Source: Amia ocellicauda (lineage: Eukaryota; Chordata; Actinopteri; Amiiformes; Amiidae). Taken from it: 64,000 nt of DNA. The stretch lies in the NCBI RefSeq assembly GCF_036373705.1, contig NC_089869.1, positions 10,241,676 to 10,305,675 on the forward strand, given 5' to 3'. Under the pieces are notes generated by a model. That model was not told where the DNA came from and ran no database searches. It was given only the letters and a program-made list of their open reading frames with translations. Shown here in pieces: positions 53,571-64,000 of the stretch (positions are counted from its first letter, which is position 1; each line of letters begins with the position of its first letter). Made by a program: the position numbers and the translations under genes.

Positions 53571-56500
53571 AAAGCGTATGGAGATACATCCCCAGCAGCT
53601 CAATCTAATGTATTTTCCTTTGTTCTGTTTATAATCTGCACCAACTGAGTGCCATGTATGGATTTGTATCCTCTCCAAATACACCAATACATATTTTGTA
53701 CTGTATCACCATACTGTAACTCACTGGATCCATACATACATATATTCATTCACATAACGTTATATATATATATATAAAATGCCCTGATTTGTAATTGCTG
53801 TCCCCAGAGAGTGATGTGGGCTCCTTTCAGATCATAGATTCATTCACAATTGCATATTATTATTCGTTGTAGTAGTAGTTTTGTTATGAATCTAACCTGT
53901 ATTGTCATGTTTTATTCTTTTTAAACACATGCATGGAGGGATGTTTAGCACTATAGCCCCCCAAAGGAATTGTTGTACATGATCCTCTGCTCCCAAACAG
54001 ACTGAAAATAGTTCCCTGGGTTACTCGCTGTATGTGTGTCCTATCCTTCTGCAAATGCGGGAAACAAAACAAGCAATTGTTCACTCACACACAAGCAGAT
54101 CCAGTACTGTCATTTACATACTGTCTATACATTCTATAGGTCCACAGTCTCATACATGTGCATAAATACATATCAAATACACGTGATGGGCTGTATAAAG
54201 AGGGAAAACATATAGGGAGGGATCTTATGTGCCAGCATACATGTGTAAATATGTGGGGGGTTTCCAAGCCAGAGGCAGGCTGATAAAGGTAGACTGCGGT
54301 GCAGGAGATGGTGATGATAAAAGACATTATTGAGGAAGGGAACGGGAGAGAGGGGGAGATGGAATTTGAAAGAAAATGACACCTACACTCTATAACACAG
54401 TTTGGGCTAAAGAATGGCTGGGAATTTAAAAGGGCAACACTGCCTGTAACAACAGAGCAAGTTTACAAAGACAATTTTGGAAAAGGGGTTGAGAGGGGGG
54501 TGTGGATGCGGACGGGAAGGGGGTGGGGGGGTTGCAGCTATACTGAAGACAGCCTCTAGAGATCCATGCATGCGCGCACACTGTGCTGACGGGATCTCGG
54601 TATGTGCATGGCAGTCACACTAGGTGAGTAATCCATACATCCAGGCTGCAGTGGACAGAGTATGTGGCACTGCTGTGTGATGGCAACGTCTGCTCGGCTG
54701 GCTGGATAGTGTGTCAGGCAAGGAGGCGCTGTGCGAGTCTGCGTTAGGATCTCTGCTGATCAAGGCAGGGAAAAGTGGGCCCCCTCTCCATTGACCAGCC
54801 ACATTCAAACCAATGACTGAAATGTTAACAGAACATTCGCAGTGTGTGTGTGTGTGTGTGTGTGTAGAGAAGTTAGACCCTGCCTGTCTTGGGCCCCTGA
54901 ATAAGAATGCGCTTCCCAAGCTGAAGTATGACTCCTTAAATGCTTCGGTCGTGGATCTGGCCTACAGATCACAAGCAGGCCATAAGAGAGTCCGATTTGC
55001 TCAGTAGAATCCCCTTACTGTGGGCTGACTACGTACAAGGGCGTTGCTGAAACAAATAAACACAAGTCTGGGTTGTCTTTTAGAGTGCTTACATGATTTA
55101 TTTTCCCATTCTAGTCTTTTTTTATCATTGTAAATTCATAAAGTGGGGGAGGGGGGCAGGTTTAATATATTACTGTCATTAGCACAGCAGGACAAGTAAT
55201 GGTAATACTGTCTATAACCTATTCATCATCGTGATCTCCATCTATAGCCTTTGTTGGTCTACTGCTGCACAATCTCCCACCCGTTTTGCTTTTGCACCAG
55301 TGTCTCTCTGCTTATTCTGAGCAGGCATCTTCCTGTTGTCTGTAGTTTTCGTATCCACAACCTATTCATATAATCAAGGAGCATCCCTTTTTAGCAAGTA
55401 TAAAATAGTCTGTATTATGCGGTAAAAATCAAACGGAAGGTGTTTATAACGATCTAGTGATACGGGCCCTCGTTTGTTTATTGAGATCTTTTTGTGTCAT
55501 GCTTCTACAGCCAACAAACATTGCATTTAACATGTGAACCTGTCACGGCTTTGGACCTATATATAGCATTTATGTCAGCAGTATTATTTTATTCTTTCCC
55601 GACTGTGATAGTTAATCTTGCCTGCCTTGAATTGAGACTATACTAGAATCAATACACAAACTATCTGGGTGGTTGGCAGTAGTTAAGAAGCAACAATTCA
55701 GTCAGATTCATGTGATCTCTTCCTCATGGCTAGAGTTGGAAGCGGAACCCTCCCACCTTCCATTTCCACATTCCCATAGACACTCTCACATTCTCCGGTT
55801 AGCTTTTGCCTGAGCGAGGGTCCCTGCAGAATGGTAATGAAGTTTGCATGCTTATTCCCAGGCTTGACAAGAGGATAGTGTGTGTGTGTGTGTGTGTCTC
55901 GATACAGAGGAATGTCCCATGTGTTGATTCCTTAACCTTTCACCTCTTGGGGCTAAGGTCCCAAGTGAATTGATTTGGGGGGTACGTCACAATCACCAAA
56001 GCCACTGCAGACCAAAATCAGAATCACAAACGAAGCAGACATGAACAAGCTTAGAAGAAAATGACACCAGGTCCCAGGGTGACATTGGGCTTCGACTTCT
56101 ATTCTTGGAAAATATTTAACAATAAAGTGATGGGTGGGTTACTGTTTTTGCTGAAAATATTGAGCAGATATCCACATTAGACTGTACACAGCCATTAACG
56201 TGGCTGATATACCCTATTCTTAATATGATGCAAGATGCAGTTCATTAACATTACAGTGCTCTTGCTGTGGTTGGTTGCTATTACTTATTTGCAGGTGTAT
56301 TCCCCAGTACTGCTACTTAGGCAACTAAATAGCCTGACCACTACAGAGTGCAGGAACTAGAGTCAGTTCTGGTGAAGGGAGAAGTGAGTGAAAGAAAAAC
56401 AATGAAAGACAGGATAGATTGCAAGGGGGAGGGGGAGAGTGAGGGACGAAGAGAGCAAAGGGAGATAGCGCTATGGCGAGGGGGGTGGCTTGTGAGAGAT

Positions 56501-57459
56501 ACAAAGCACTTAAGAAATGCACACCCTCACTAACGTGTTGCCCCTTTAAGGCACAAAGCGAGAAAGAGAGCGAGAGAGAGAGAGAAAATATATAGTTCGC
56601 AGCAAACTCGACAACTCCCAAGATACATTGAAGTCAGCCAGTCATTTTGAACGGCGACGTAGAACTTATGAAAATTCCAGAACTTCCCATAACACGCCAG
56701 ATTCTACTGTAAGATCACACACTTCCGAGAAACCGTTGCTATGCTTTAATAATGAAAAAACAACAATCGCTGTTTAAGTCATATTCTAAAAGCAAAGCAG
56801 GGGAGGAGGGGTGTCCAGTGTGACATTCTGCCGATGCCCTTCACAACTGGGTTGAGTTCCCACTTGAACCATCTACGTGGATTCCTTTCTGATGAGTTTC
56901 TGCCACATCCCACTTAACTACCACCGGGGCTTGCCAAATAGTGGTCCACAAGTGGCCCTGTGTGTCTGAGCCCTGGAAGTGACTCATTTCCTGCGTAAGA
57001 AAGCAGTTCTGGGCTTTAATCACTACGGTTCCCTCTCCTGTCCCGTCTCCGAGCAGAAAGTCGAATTGATTGTATTATTAAAGCGCATCGCAGAATGACC
57101 GTCAACCCCCCCTTCAATAAAAATACAAATATCATGTCTATTAGAGCTCGTGTTTTTCCCACCGGAAAATGGGCTGCTGGTGAAGAGGGGAAGGCGGTAG
57201 AGGAATGTGTAGTCAGGGTGTGGAGGTGGACACGGGGGGTGGGTAACTATTTATTACAGTGTAGCAACAGCTGCGGAAAATCAAACAGCCGGAAAACAGA
57301 CAAAATCGCCATGTAGGTGCGATTTACCGATACAGCACAGATCTACCAATAAACAACGCGGTTAAAACGTATGAGATAACATAATGTGTTGGGTAATAAT
57401 AATAATAATAAATAAATGAGTGCTCCAGTACTTAATTTGAGCTCTTAATGATCAGATTT
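53571..57459. other. Intergenic DNA between trim8 and sufu
   Basis: No exon can be supported. Short TG runs are at 54842-54865 and 55879-55897, and a GA run is at about 56561-56586. Otherwise unremarkable AT-rich DNA. Confidence 0.6.
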
Positions 57460-57860
57460 GAAGGTTGCCGTGTACCGCTCTGACTGACCCGACACCCCCA
57501 GAGGAGCGCACCCATGCTGGGGACCAGGGCGCACTTGAGCGGCCTGACCTCTCCGGTCTCCGGTCTCCGGGCCAGTTATCAGCAGCTTACCCTGACAGGT
57601 GTGTCTCAGGGCAGGGGCGGCCTGGCCTGCTCTGCCTCCGGCCGCCGTGACGCACCGACTTATATCTCCTTCAAGCCCCAGCCGACCCCCGGGTCACACG
57701 GGACCAGGTCTTGATCATTTGTACGTGGACAGGGCTGGGCTTCGTTAGTACGGCTGGTGAACCCGGGAGGACCGGTTTTTAATCCTAATCCCGGCTGCTG
57801 TGTAGGGGCAGATTTGCGCAGGGACACGTGTTTGACTGGAACTACGCGAACCTGGAAGCA
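57460..57860. other. Isolated GC-rich island with no assigned gene
   Basis: A block of about 400 bases with raised GC and CpG in AT-rich surroundings. It includes a short tandem array CTCCGGTCTCCGGTCTCCGG at about 57550. Open frames of about 60 codons exist on + but have no recognisable motif. It could be the promoter or first exon of an unannotated or non-coding transcript, or an enhancer. Confidence 0.35.
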
Positions 57861-59690
57861 GGTGGTGAGCGCTGTCGTGACTCGCCCTTCTTGGCCGGCA
57901 GCAAGAGCGATATCAGCTTTACCATCTTAATCGTAAATTCCTCGTGTGAGTTAATGGTGGAAGTAAACTGTACTGTTCAGATTACTTTTCACGTTTCACG
58001 GGTGTTGCCTAAGTAGGGCTGACTATCCAGACTCGAATTTGGTTGCAAATGACCTTTTTATGTATTGTCAACCATCTGCGTCAGTGCTGGTAATTTAGTT
58101 TTGTTGTGACATACCTTAGGCTGCTTGGCTCTAGTCATGCAGTTCTGCCACTGTCTGATTGCAGCTCTGAGGATATGCCAGCGTCTTGTTTGCATCTTCA
58201 GACAGGTCCCAGTGTTCATTTTTCCAGCTCTTCTATGTTGTCGGCGATGGTTTGGCTAAGATAGGTCAAATGAATTTCTGACAAACTAGTTCATAAAAGC
58301 ACACGGGCAAAATGTTTCCTTATGACAGACCGTCTAGCACTCATTTCTGGGGAAGATCAAAGTCATTTCCAAAAATGATCCGACTCTTAAAAATGATTTT
58401 CAAAAGAGGTATGCAGGCTAAACACAGGGATAGCGTTGCTTTCGTTGGCAGGAAGGACGAGCTGACTCAGTGGGCCTAAAGTTAAACTCATGGTTCAAAA
58501 ATGGATGGCCTTACAAGACTAAGCCTGAGAAGAATATTTTTTTTTCCTCCCCCTTGTTACATACCCAAGTACAGCATCCAGAACTATTTTCATGGGCTCT
58601 GAATTGAAATGCCTGGAGGATTGAACAATTAGAAAATTTAAACAAAAAATAACCAAGGGGTTGGTCCAGTGCTAGGAAGGTTGATTTTGTGTGTGTGTGT
58701 GTGTGTAGGCCTGGATTTTGAATCTGAAGGATTCAGAGGAATAAAATAAGCATATACAATGAATGGAAGTGAATTATTCTGGCCACACGTAGTCAACTGC
58801 TCCATGATTGGATTGCAACTGGTAATTAACTAGCTGAACACATGTATCAATTGAAGCAGTTTTACATGAGAAACAGGAGAGTCTGAGCTTTAAAGTTGGG
58901 GTGGGACGTTAGAAATCGTTTTGGCATACCCTACTGCTCCGGAGCACTTAACAAATAGCTTAATCAGAAATGAAAGCTGAACCTAAACCTTATTGCATTG
59001 GGTTTTAAAGTCCATGCCTTTAAATTGCCAACTTTGAAACCCAAAAACCCACACTGTATTTTGCTGGTCTCCTTAACTCCAGAGTTTGGATCTTTGTTTC
59101 AGGGTCTGACTAGTGACTACTCACCTGCAGAGAGTCTATGAAAGATGGGACCGCATACAAAGGAACCCAAACATCAGAGGGCTGTCTTGATCTAAAAGAT
59201 ACACTTCAATGCAGTAGAAAAAATTCAAAAGCACCTATATTTTCAGTGCCACTTCCAAGTTAGAGTATTTCCAGGCTGCCTGCAGAAGGAATAGACAATG
59301 TAAAGTGAATTCAAACAAAGATAACCTTCAAGTAAAAAAAAACTGCTTGGTATGCAGTTGGGGAAAACAATCTAATCTCAAACATGCTCCAGCTAAATCA
59401 TCTCTGGCCTCCATGCTATTCTTAAAAGTATCCCCTCCTTCCTTTCATCACAGTCTGTGAATTAAATAAAATATGTTAAGGGCAATTAACACCAAACAGC
59501 TGATTTAGTGGTGAACTCTTCAGAAGGGACTGGATGGAAAATGTACCATAGAAAAGTCCAGCAAACCTAATGTCCTTTTAGTTTATGATTTAAGCACTTA
59601 AAACACCTTTGCAACAGACAGGTAAAAACAGTAACCGTATGCTTCAGCAACCTCACAAAAAGACAAGTCAACCATGATCTGTAAATAGTT
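57861..59690. other. Intergenic DNA upstream (genomic left) of the sufu 3' end
   Basis: AT-rich, with a TG run at 58689-58707. No exon, RNA gene or element that I can support. Confidence 0.55.
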
Positions 59691-62175
59691 TTTAATGCAT
59701 TTAGGATTACTGAAACAGGCATCTTAGTGAATCACCACAACAAAAATGAAAACAGCATTACAAAAGTCAATGTGCATAACAAATCTGCACTAAAATATAC
59801 TGTAACTTTTTTCTTTATTAAACTACAATATTTAAAAACAAGAACACAGAGCTCGTCTACTGGAAAAAATAATCTCTGCAAATGGTCTCTCACTGCTGGC
59901 AAATAAGCAGGAGTCAATTTTTCCATCACTTTTTTCCATCACTCAGACAAGGATGGAATGCATTATCACTTGATCAGAAGTCAGGGAGACGAGTACAAAT
60001 TGAGGGGTAAACAAACATCCCCTGAAAAACTCTAAAACAATAAGGCCTAAAACGTAGAGGGAGGACGAGAGAGGAATTTGGAAGTGAACAATCTGCCTGC
60101 AAACACGATCCGTACACTAACCAGGCAGCTATAACAGGCATCACAATGGAATAAAGGGTCTCAGTGTCCACCTGTTACAGACACCTGGGAGTCAATAGGA
60201 GGGCAGTGTGCCCATGGAGGTGCTGTAGATTAGAATCAGAAATTACAAAAAGGATTCCACAGCGCTTCCTAAATGGGACACAGTTACTGTATTGGAAATC
60301 AAGGGGGGGAAAAAAAAAAAAATCTGTTTCATAGTACATGAACTTTGAGAGTACTTTTGCCAAAGTAACCAAGAACCGGGAAAACCATTTGGATAGGACC
60401 AAGCTACTTCACTTTGGGTATAAAATGGCAGCTGTATAAAGAAGCAGTCAGGGCAGAACCGTAAGCGTTTTTACCCGTGTGTTCAAACTCTGAAAAAACT
60501 CTAGCAGGACGAGAACAGAAGCACTTTGCAACCAACCCGTGTGGTTTGACTTCTAATGAGGCTTGATTCCTTGCCAGCTTTCCTGGAACTACATGAGTTA
60601 TTAGTTGGCATCCCAATGTAATAAAAGATTCCAGGAGCTCTACCATGTACATGGCTTAAGATTGCAAATCCATCCAGCGCCCAATCAGCAGCTGGCCCTG
60701 TCAGTGCCAATCAAGGCCAGTGATGGGAGATGGCTGTACACTTTGCATCCCAATTGTGGTTTCGGAGATGCTTCGGTTTCAAGTCATCCACCCTGGCCCT
60801 GACCGTTTCCACAGAGTTTGAGCAGTGTGTTGCTGAGGCAGCAGATCATGACTGGGATTATGCACAGGAAGCGGTGCTCCTCAGCGGGAACGCACCCTTT
60901 TTGAGCCTCGATTACCCTCTTCCTGGAGACACAGGCCAACATGAGAACAGGGGCAGTGCTAAACTGAATTAATGATTCTTATCTCAGGGTTCGGACTGGA
61001 AATTGGGAGGAATCTAATTTCCAAAAGGGCAAATTTACCTTCACACCTCACCATTCATCATTTACAACCGCCATCTGGAAACTGTTCAGTTTAAAGGCGT
61101 ATGCTTTACAGACTCATCTGATTAAAGGGGAACAAGTCAGTTGGGATCTGCATCTAAAATCCAAAAGGTATGCATAATAACCTTCTTTTAGATGTGGTTT
61201 ATACATGCTGGCAAAGACACTTCTGTTATTTTCTCATGCATCCATCAAGGTAGGCACTGAATAAGGGAACAGTTTGTCAGATCACATCAAGTAAAAAATA
61301 TGTTTCTCAGAATTGGCTTCCACAGCCAGAAAACAAAAGACAGTATAACAAAGATGTCAGGTGTGAATCTGGTCCGAATAAAATACGTTACCTGCCAACT
61401 GAATACATCTTTGGCATGCTCGTAAACGTTGATTGGAAAAAAAAACCTAAACAATTGAAAGTGGTACAGAATGGCTTGGTTTGCTTCTCAGTCAGAATCT
61501 TGTGAAGAAAACACTGGTTAAATGTGCAACTTTGTTTGTTTGTATTTCCATAAATCTATTAGACCTAAGCAACTACTGCTGTTAGTATCACTTGTTATAA
61601 GGGCACAGTACACATGCCTCCCCCTAATTGTGTTGACACAGCAGCACGGCAGATGTGGCTCCTCTTCAGTCTGCTTAGAGCCCTGGTCTGGTCCCTTCCA
61701 ATATTCAGCTCTGCAGCACCCTCTGCTACCCAGGGTTGTATACCAAGGTCAAGGCTTTCATGGGTTTTAAATGATCTCCATAGTACATCAAAAAAAGTCA
61801 CTCTACAAACAGCCTGGCCAGCATACACACATTGAGAACCTTCTGCAGCTACACGAGAACACAGAACCTGCATTGGGCAAGACCAACAAGACTACCAGAC
61901 CGAGTTCTGGATCTCTGGGACAGTGGAACCATCGTCTGAAGACCAAGAGGACTGTGGAGCAGGAAGGGGGACGGTAGCAGATGGGAGTGGGGAGAAATGG
62001 GCACCTCAATAGGACCTAGCCCCTCCCCAGCCACAGCTGGGACACAAACCCTTGAAGTGGCGTCGGTGGTGGTTTGTGAGGGTTTGGTCTCCGCTGGCTC
62101 GTACTCGTGTCAGATGCGCGTGAGCCTGGCTCAGCGTGGAGATGGGGGGGCGGGTCTGCAGCGCGCCCCGCTCTG
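59691..62175 (-). other. sufu: sufu 3'UTR (inferred)
   Basis: Between the sufu stop and minus-strand poly(A) signals at 59814-59819 (AATAAA) and 59691-59696 (ATTAAA) there is no coding signal. This gives a 3'UTR of about 2.4 kb, which fits the long 3'UTR known for vertebrate SUFU. Confidence 0.5.
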
Positions 62176-63765
62176 CTACTGCAGAGGGTTGTCGAACACA
62201 GAGTCGGGCAGGATGGAGATCTTCAGCTTCTTCTCTGGCCAGCTGTACTCCTTAGGCAGTTTAGTCTTTGGAAAGGGCAATGGAATTAATTAATACAAAT
62301 AAATACATATGCAGTCATTCTAAGAACAGGCACTGCTTAATAATGAATTGGGTTTATAAGAATCACTATCCACTGATATCTAGATTAGTTGTAGTGTGCA
62401 TAAAGGGAAGAACATCCCATTGCTTCTGTTACTGTGATTTTCTGTGCATATACATTTATTCTGATTGAATGAATGGCTGCAGTTAGGCTGGTGTAAAGAC
62501 AATTGGTTAACTATCAATGAATTGCTTGTAGGAAACAACCGCACTCCCCAAAACAAATAGAAGCAAAATCCAGCCTACATCAGGGAAAGTTAGTGATCCT
62601 CACTTCAACATAACAGGGAATGCTATGAATTTAGGGGGATGATAAAATGTTGCTAGTAAAAATACCCTGTACTGATAAATCTACAGTACACATCTTGTCT
62701 CAGCTTTCTAGTTCACAATAGCAAGTAGTGGAACATCTTAAGATTATACATAAAAAAAGATCTAATCATGATGCAAGAAAAATGACTACAGCATTTTAGG
62801 CCATGTGGAAAGAAACTAATTGGGAACATATTCCAAGGAGGTAATGATCCAGAAATGATGCACACCTTTCAGATGGAAACTGGTTTAAAATATCTGGAGT
62901 AAATGAAAATAAGCATGAATAAGCAAGTAAAGACAAACCTTAAGGTATTCTTATAAATATGCACAGGGCTGGATGTAAAATAACACAAAATTAAACCACA
63001 ACAAAAAAGCTATACTATAGCCTTAAACAAAAAAATAAAAATAAAGGAAATAAAATCATACCTCCAGAAGAGCAGTCAGATCTTCGAGGTCATCAAGCAT
63101 TCTTTCTACAAACTCTTCTGTCAGCAATATCTGCAGGAAACAAAAATCCAGAAACCCAGAGTTTAGACCATTATACTACATTAGACATTTTTTCTTCATA
63201 TTCTTCAGTTTCTCTGCTATGAAACTGCTCATCAGAGTTTGTTATTATAGATCCTTCATCACACAAAGCGAGGCAGTGCCAGGAGAACGAGAGCGCCTGC
63301 TTTCATATCCCTTTGGTCTTCCGTCGTGGTTTCTTAAGCCGTGGCCTAACTTGGCAGGAGTGTGTCTTATGTAACCTTGGTTGCTGGGATTCTGTGCTGC
63401 CTGGGGTTTATGATGCATTTTTCTTCACGTGGGAGCTAGGTCTGCGCTGTTTATAGCTGTGCATGATCTACCTCGCAGATCTCAGCAGGAAATGACTCCC
63501 ACGGACCCAGGAATGCACTACCGGTTTCAGCTGGGAGGGCGGAATAACTAATCTATCTTTATTGCAGATAATTATACTTTCATGGTTGAAATGGGCAGTA
63601 GAGGCCCCCCGTTCAGCCTTGTCTACCTGTAGCCAGGGCCCGTGGGCAGCATACGGGTGCTCCTCCGTGGCAAAGGCCCCCTCCACACCTGTCGATACAA
63701 ACGTGATTGCAGTGTCGCCAGTAATACTTTTATATGTGAAATGCCTTCCGTGAAGCAGACGACCC
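62176..63765 (-). CDS. sufu: Suppressor of fused (SUFU), last three coding exons (partial)
   Basis: Exons, right to left: 63627-63765, 63062-63130 and 62176-62265, GT-AG and in phase, ending at TAG 62176-62178. They encode the C-terminal 98 residues: GRLLHGRHFTYKSITGD, TFVSTGVEGAFATEEHPYAA, ILLTEEFVERMLDDLEDL, then LPKEYSWPEKKLKISILPDS and FDNPLQ. This is the conserved C-lobe of SUFU, which clasps GLI transcription factors with the N-lobe to hold them in the cytoplasm and repress Hedgehog signalling. At the last junction the fish reads DLTALLE-TKLPKEYSW where human has DLTSPEEFKLPKEYSW, so the splice-border residues differ. The rest of the gene continues past the right edge; 63766-64000 is intron as far as I can see. 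Confidence 0.97.
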
Positions 63766-64000
63766 CTACAGGAAAAAGAAAACATGAGGATTGATATTAA
63801 ACATGCTTAAATATGATCCAAGATTCAAGTTTGTGTTTTCCCAAAGCTTATATACAATGTGCTATACGTACACAATATGAATAGGGTAACGTCAATATTT
63901 TTAAAAATCATCCACAGAAACTTAAACTTCCTTACCTTCAGAATTGCCTTATTTTTCTTTTACTCTCCACAACTTGTACAAAGTAAAACCTATTAACCTG

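Overview
The window looks like a stretch of ray-finned fish nuclear genome. It carries intron-rich protein genes with GT-AG introns, CpG-rich promoters, microsatellites, fish-type dispersed repeats and long non-coding tracts. There is no bacterial, viral or organellar architecture. The gene block sfxn2-arl3-trim8-sufu keeps the order and relative orientation of human 10q24 (SUFU-TRIM8-ARL3-SFXN2). This supports a bony vertebrate, and the fairly roomy introns and intergenic DNA argue against a very compact teleost genome. The exact species cannot be read from the sequence.

Layout, left to right. (1) 1-1100: last coding exon and 3'UTR of a + strand gene I could not name. (2) 1960-5740: npm3 (nucleoplasmin-3, a histone chaperone), + strand, 5 coding exons, all recovered in phase. 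(3) 7049-12032, with a 5' leader reaching about 15.2 kb: sfxn2 (sideroflexin-2, mitochondrial carrier), - strand, 11 coding exons, 320 aa. (4) About 15.0-16.1 kb: a CpG-rich divergent promoter between sfxn2 and arl3. (5) 16127-20431: arl3 (ciliary small GTPase), + strand, 6 coding exons, 182 aa. The first coding exon contributes only the start codon. (6) 20.4-36.2 kb: arl3 3' region followed by a gene desert holding microsatellites, three copies of one dispersed repeat, a hAT-type MITE and SINE-tail-like fragments. (7) 37797-51319: trim8 (RING E3 ligase), - strand, 6 coding exons, 562 aa, with a 10.3-kb first intron and a CpG/GC-box promoter near 53.2-53.6 kb. (8) 53.6-59.7 kb: intergenic, with an isolated GC-rich island at about 57.46-57.86 kb. 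(9) 59.7-64.0 kb: 3' end of sufu (Suppressor of fused), - strand, with the last three coding exons and a long 3'UTR. The rest of sufu lies beyond the right edge.

The genes are housekeeping and signalling genes, not a pathway operon. arl3 and sufu both act at primary cilia and in Hedgehog signalling, trim8 in cytokine and NF-kB ubiquitin signalling, sfxn2 in mitochondrial one-carbon and iron metabolism, and npm3 in chromatin and the nucleolus. The most notable points are the head-to-head sfxn2/arl3 promoter, npm3 sitting beside sfxn2 (in human it is by FGF8/OGA), the unidentified exon at the left edge, a minus-strand small ORF with its own nearby poly(A) signal, and several undescribed repeat families in the desert. 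I found no convincing new multi-gene system.
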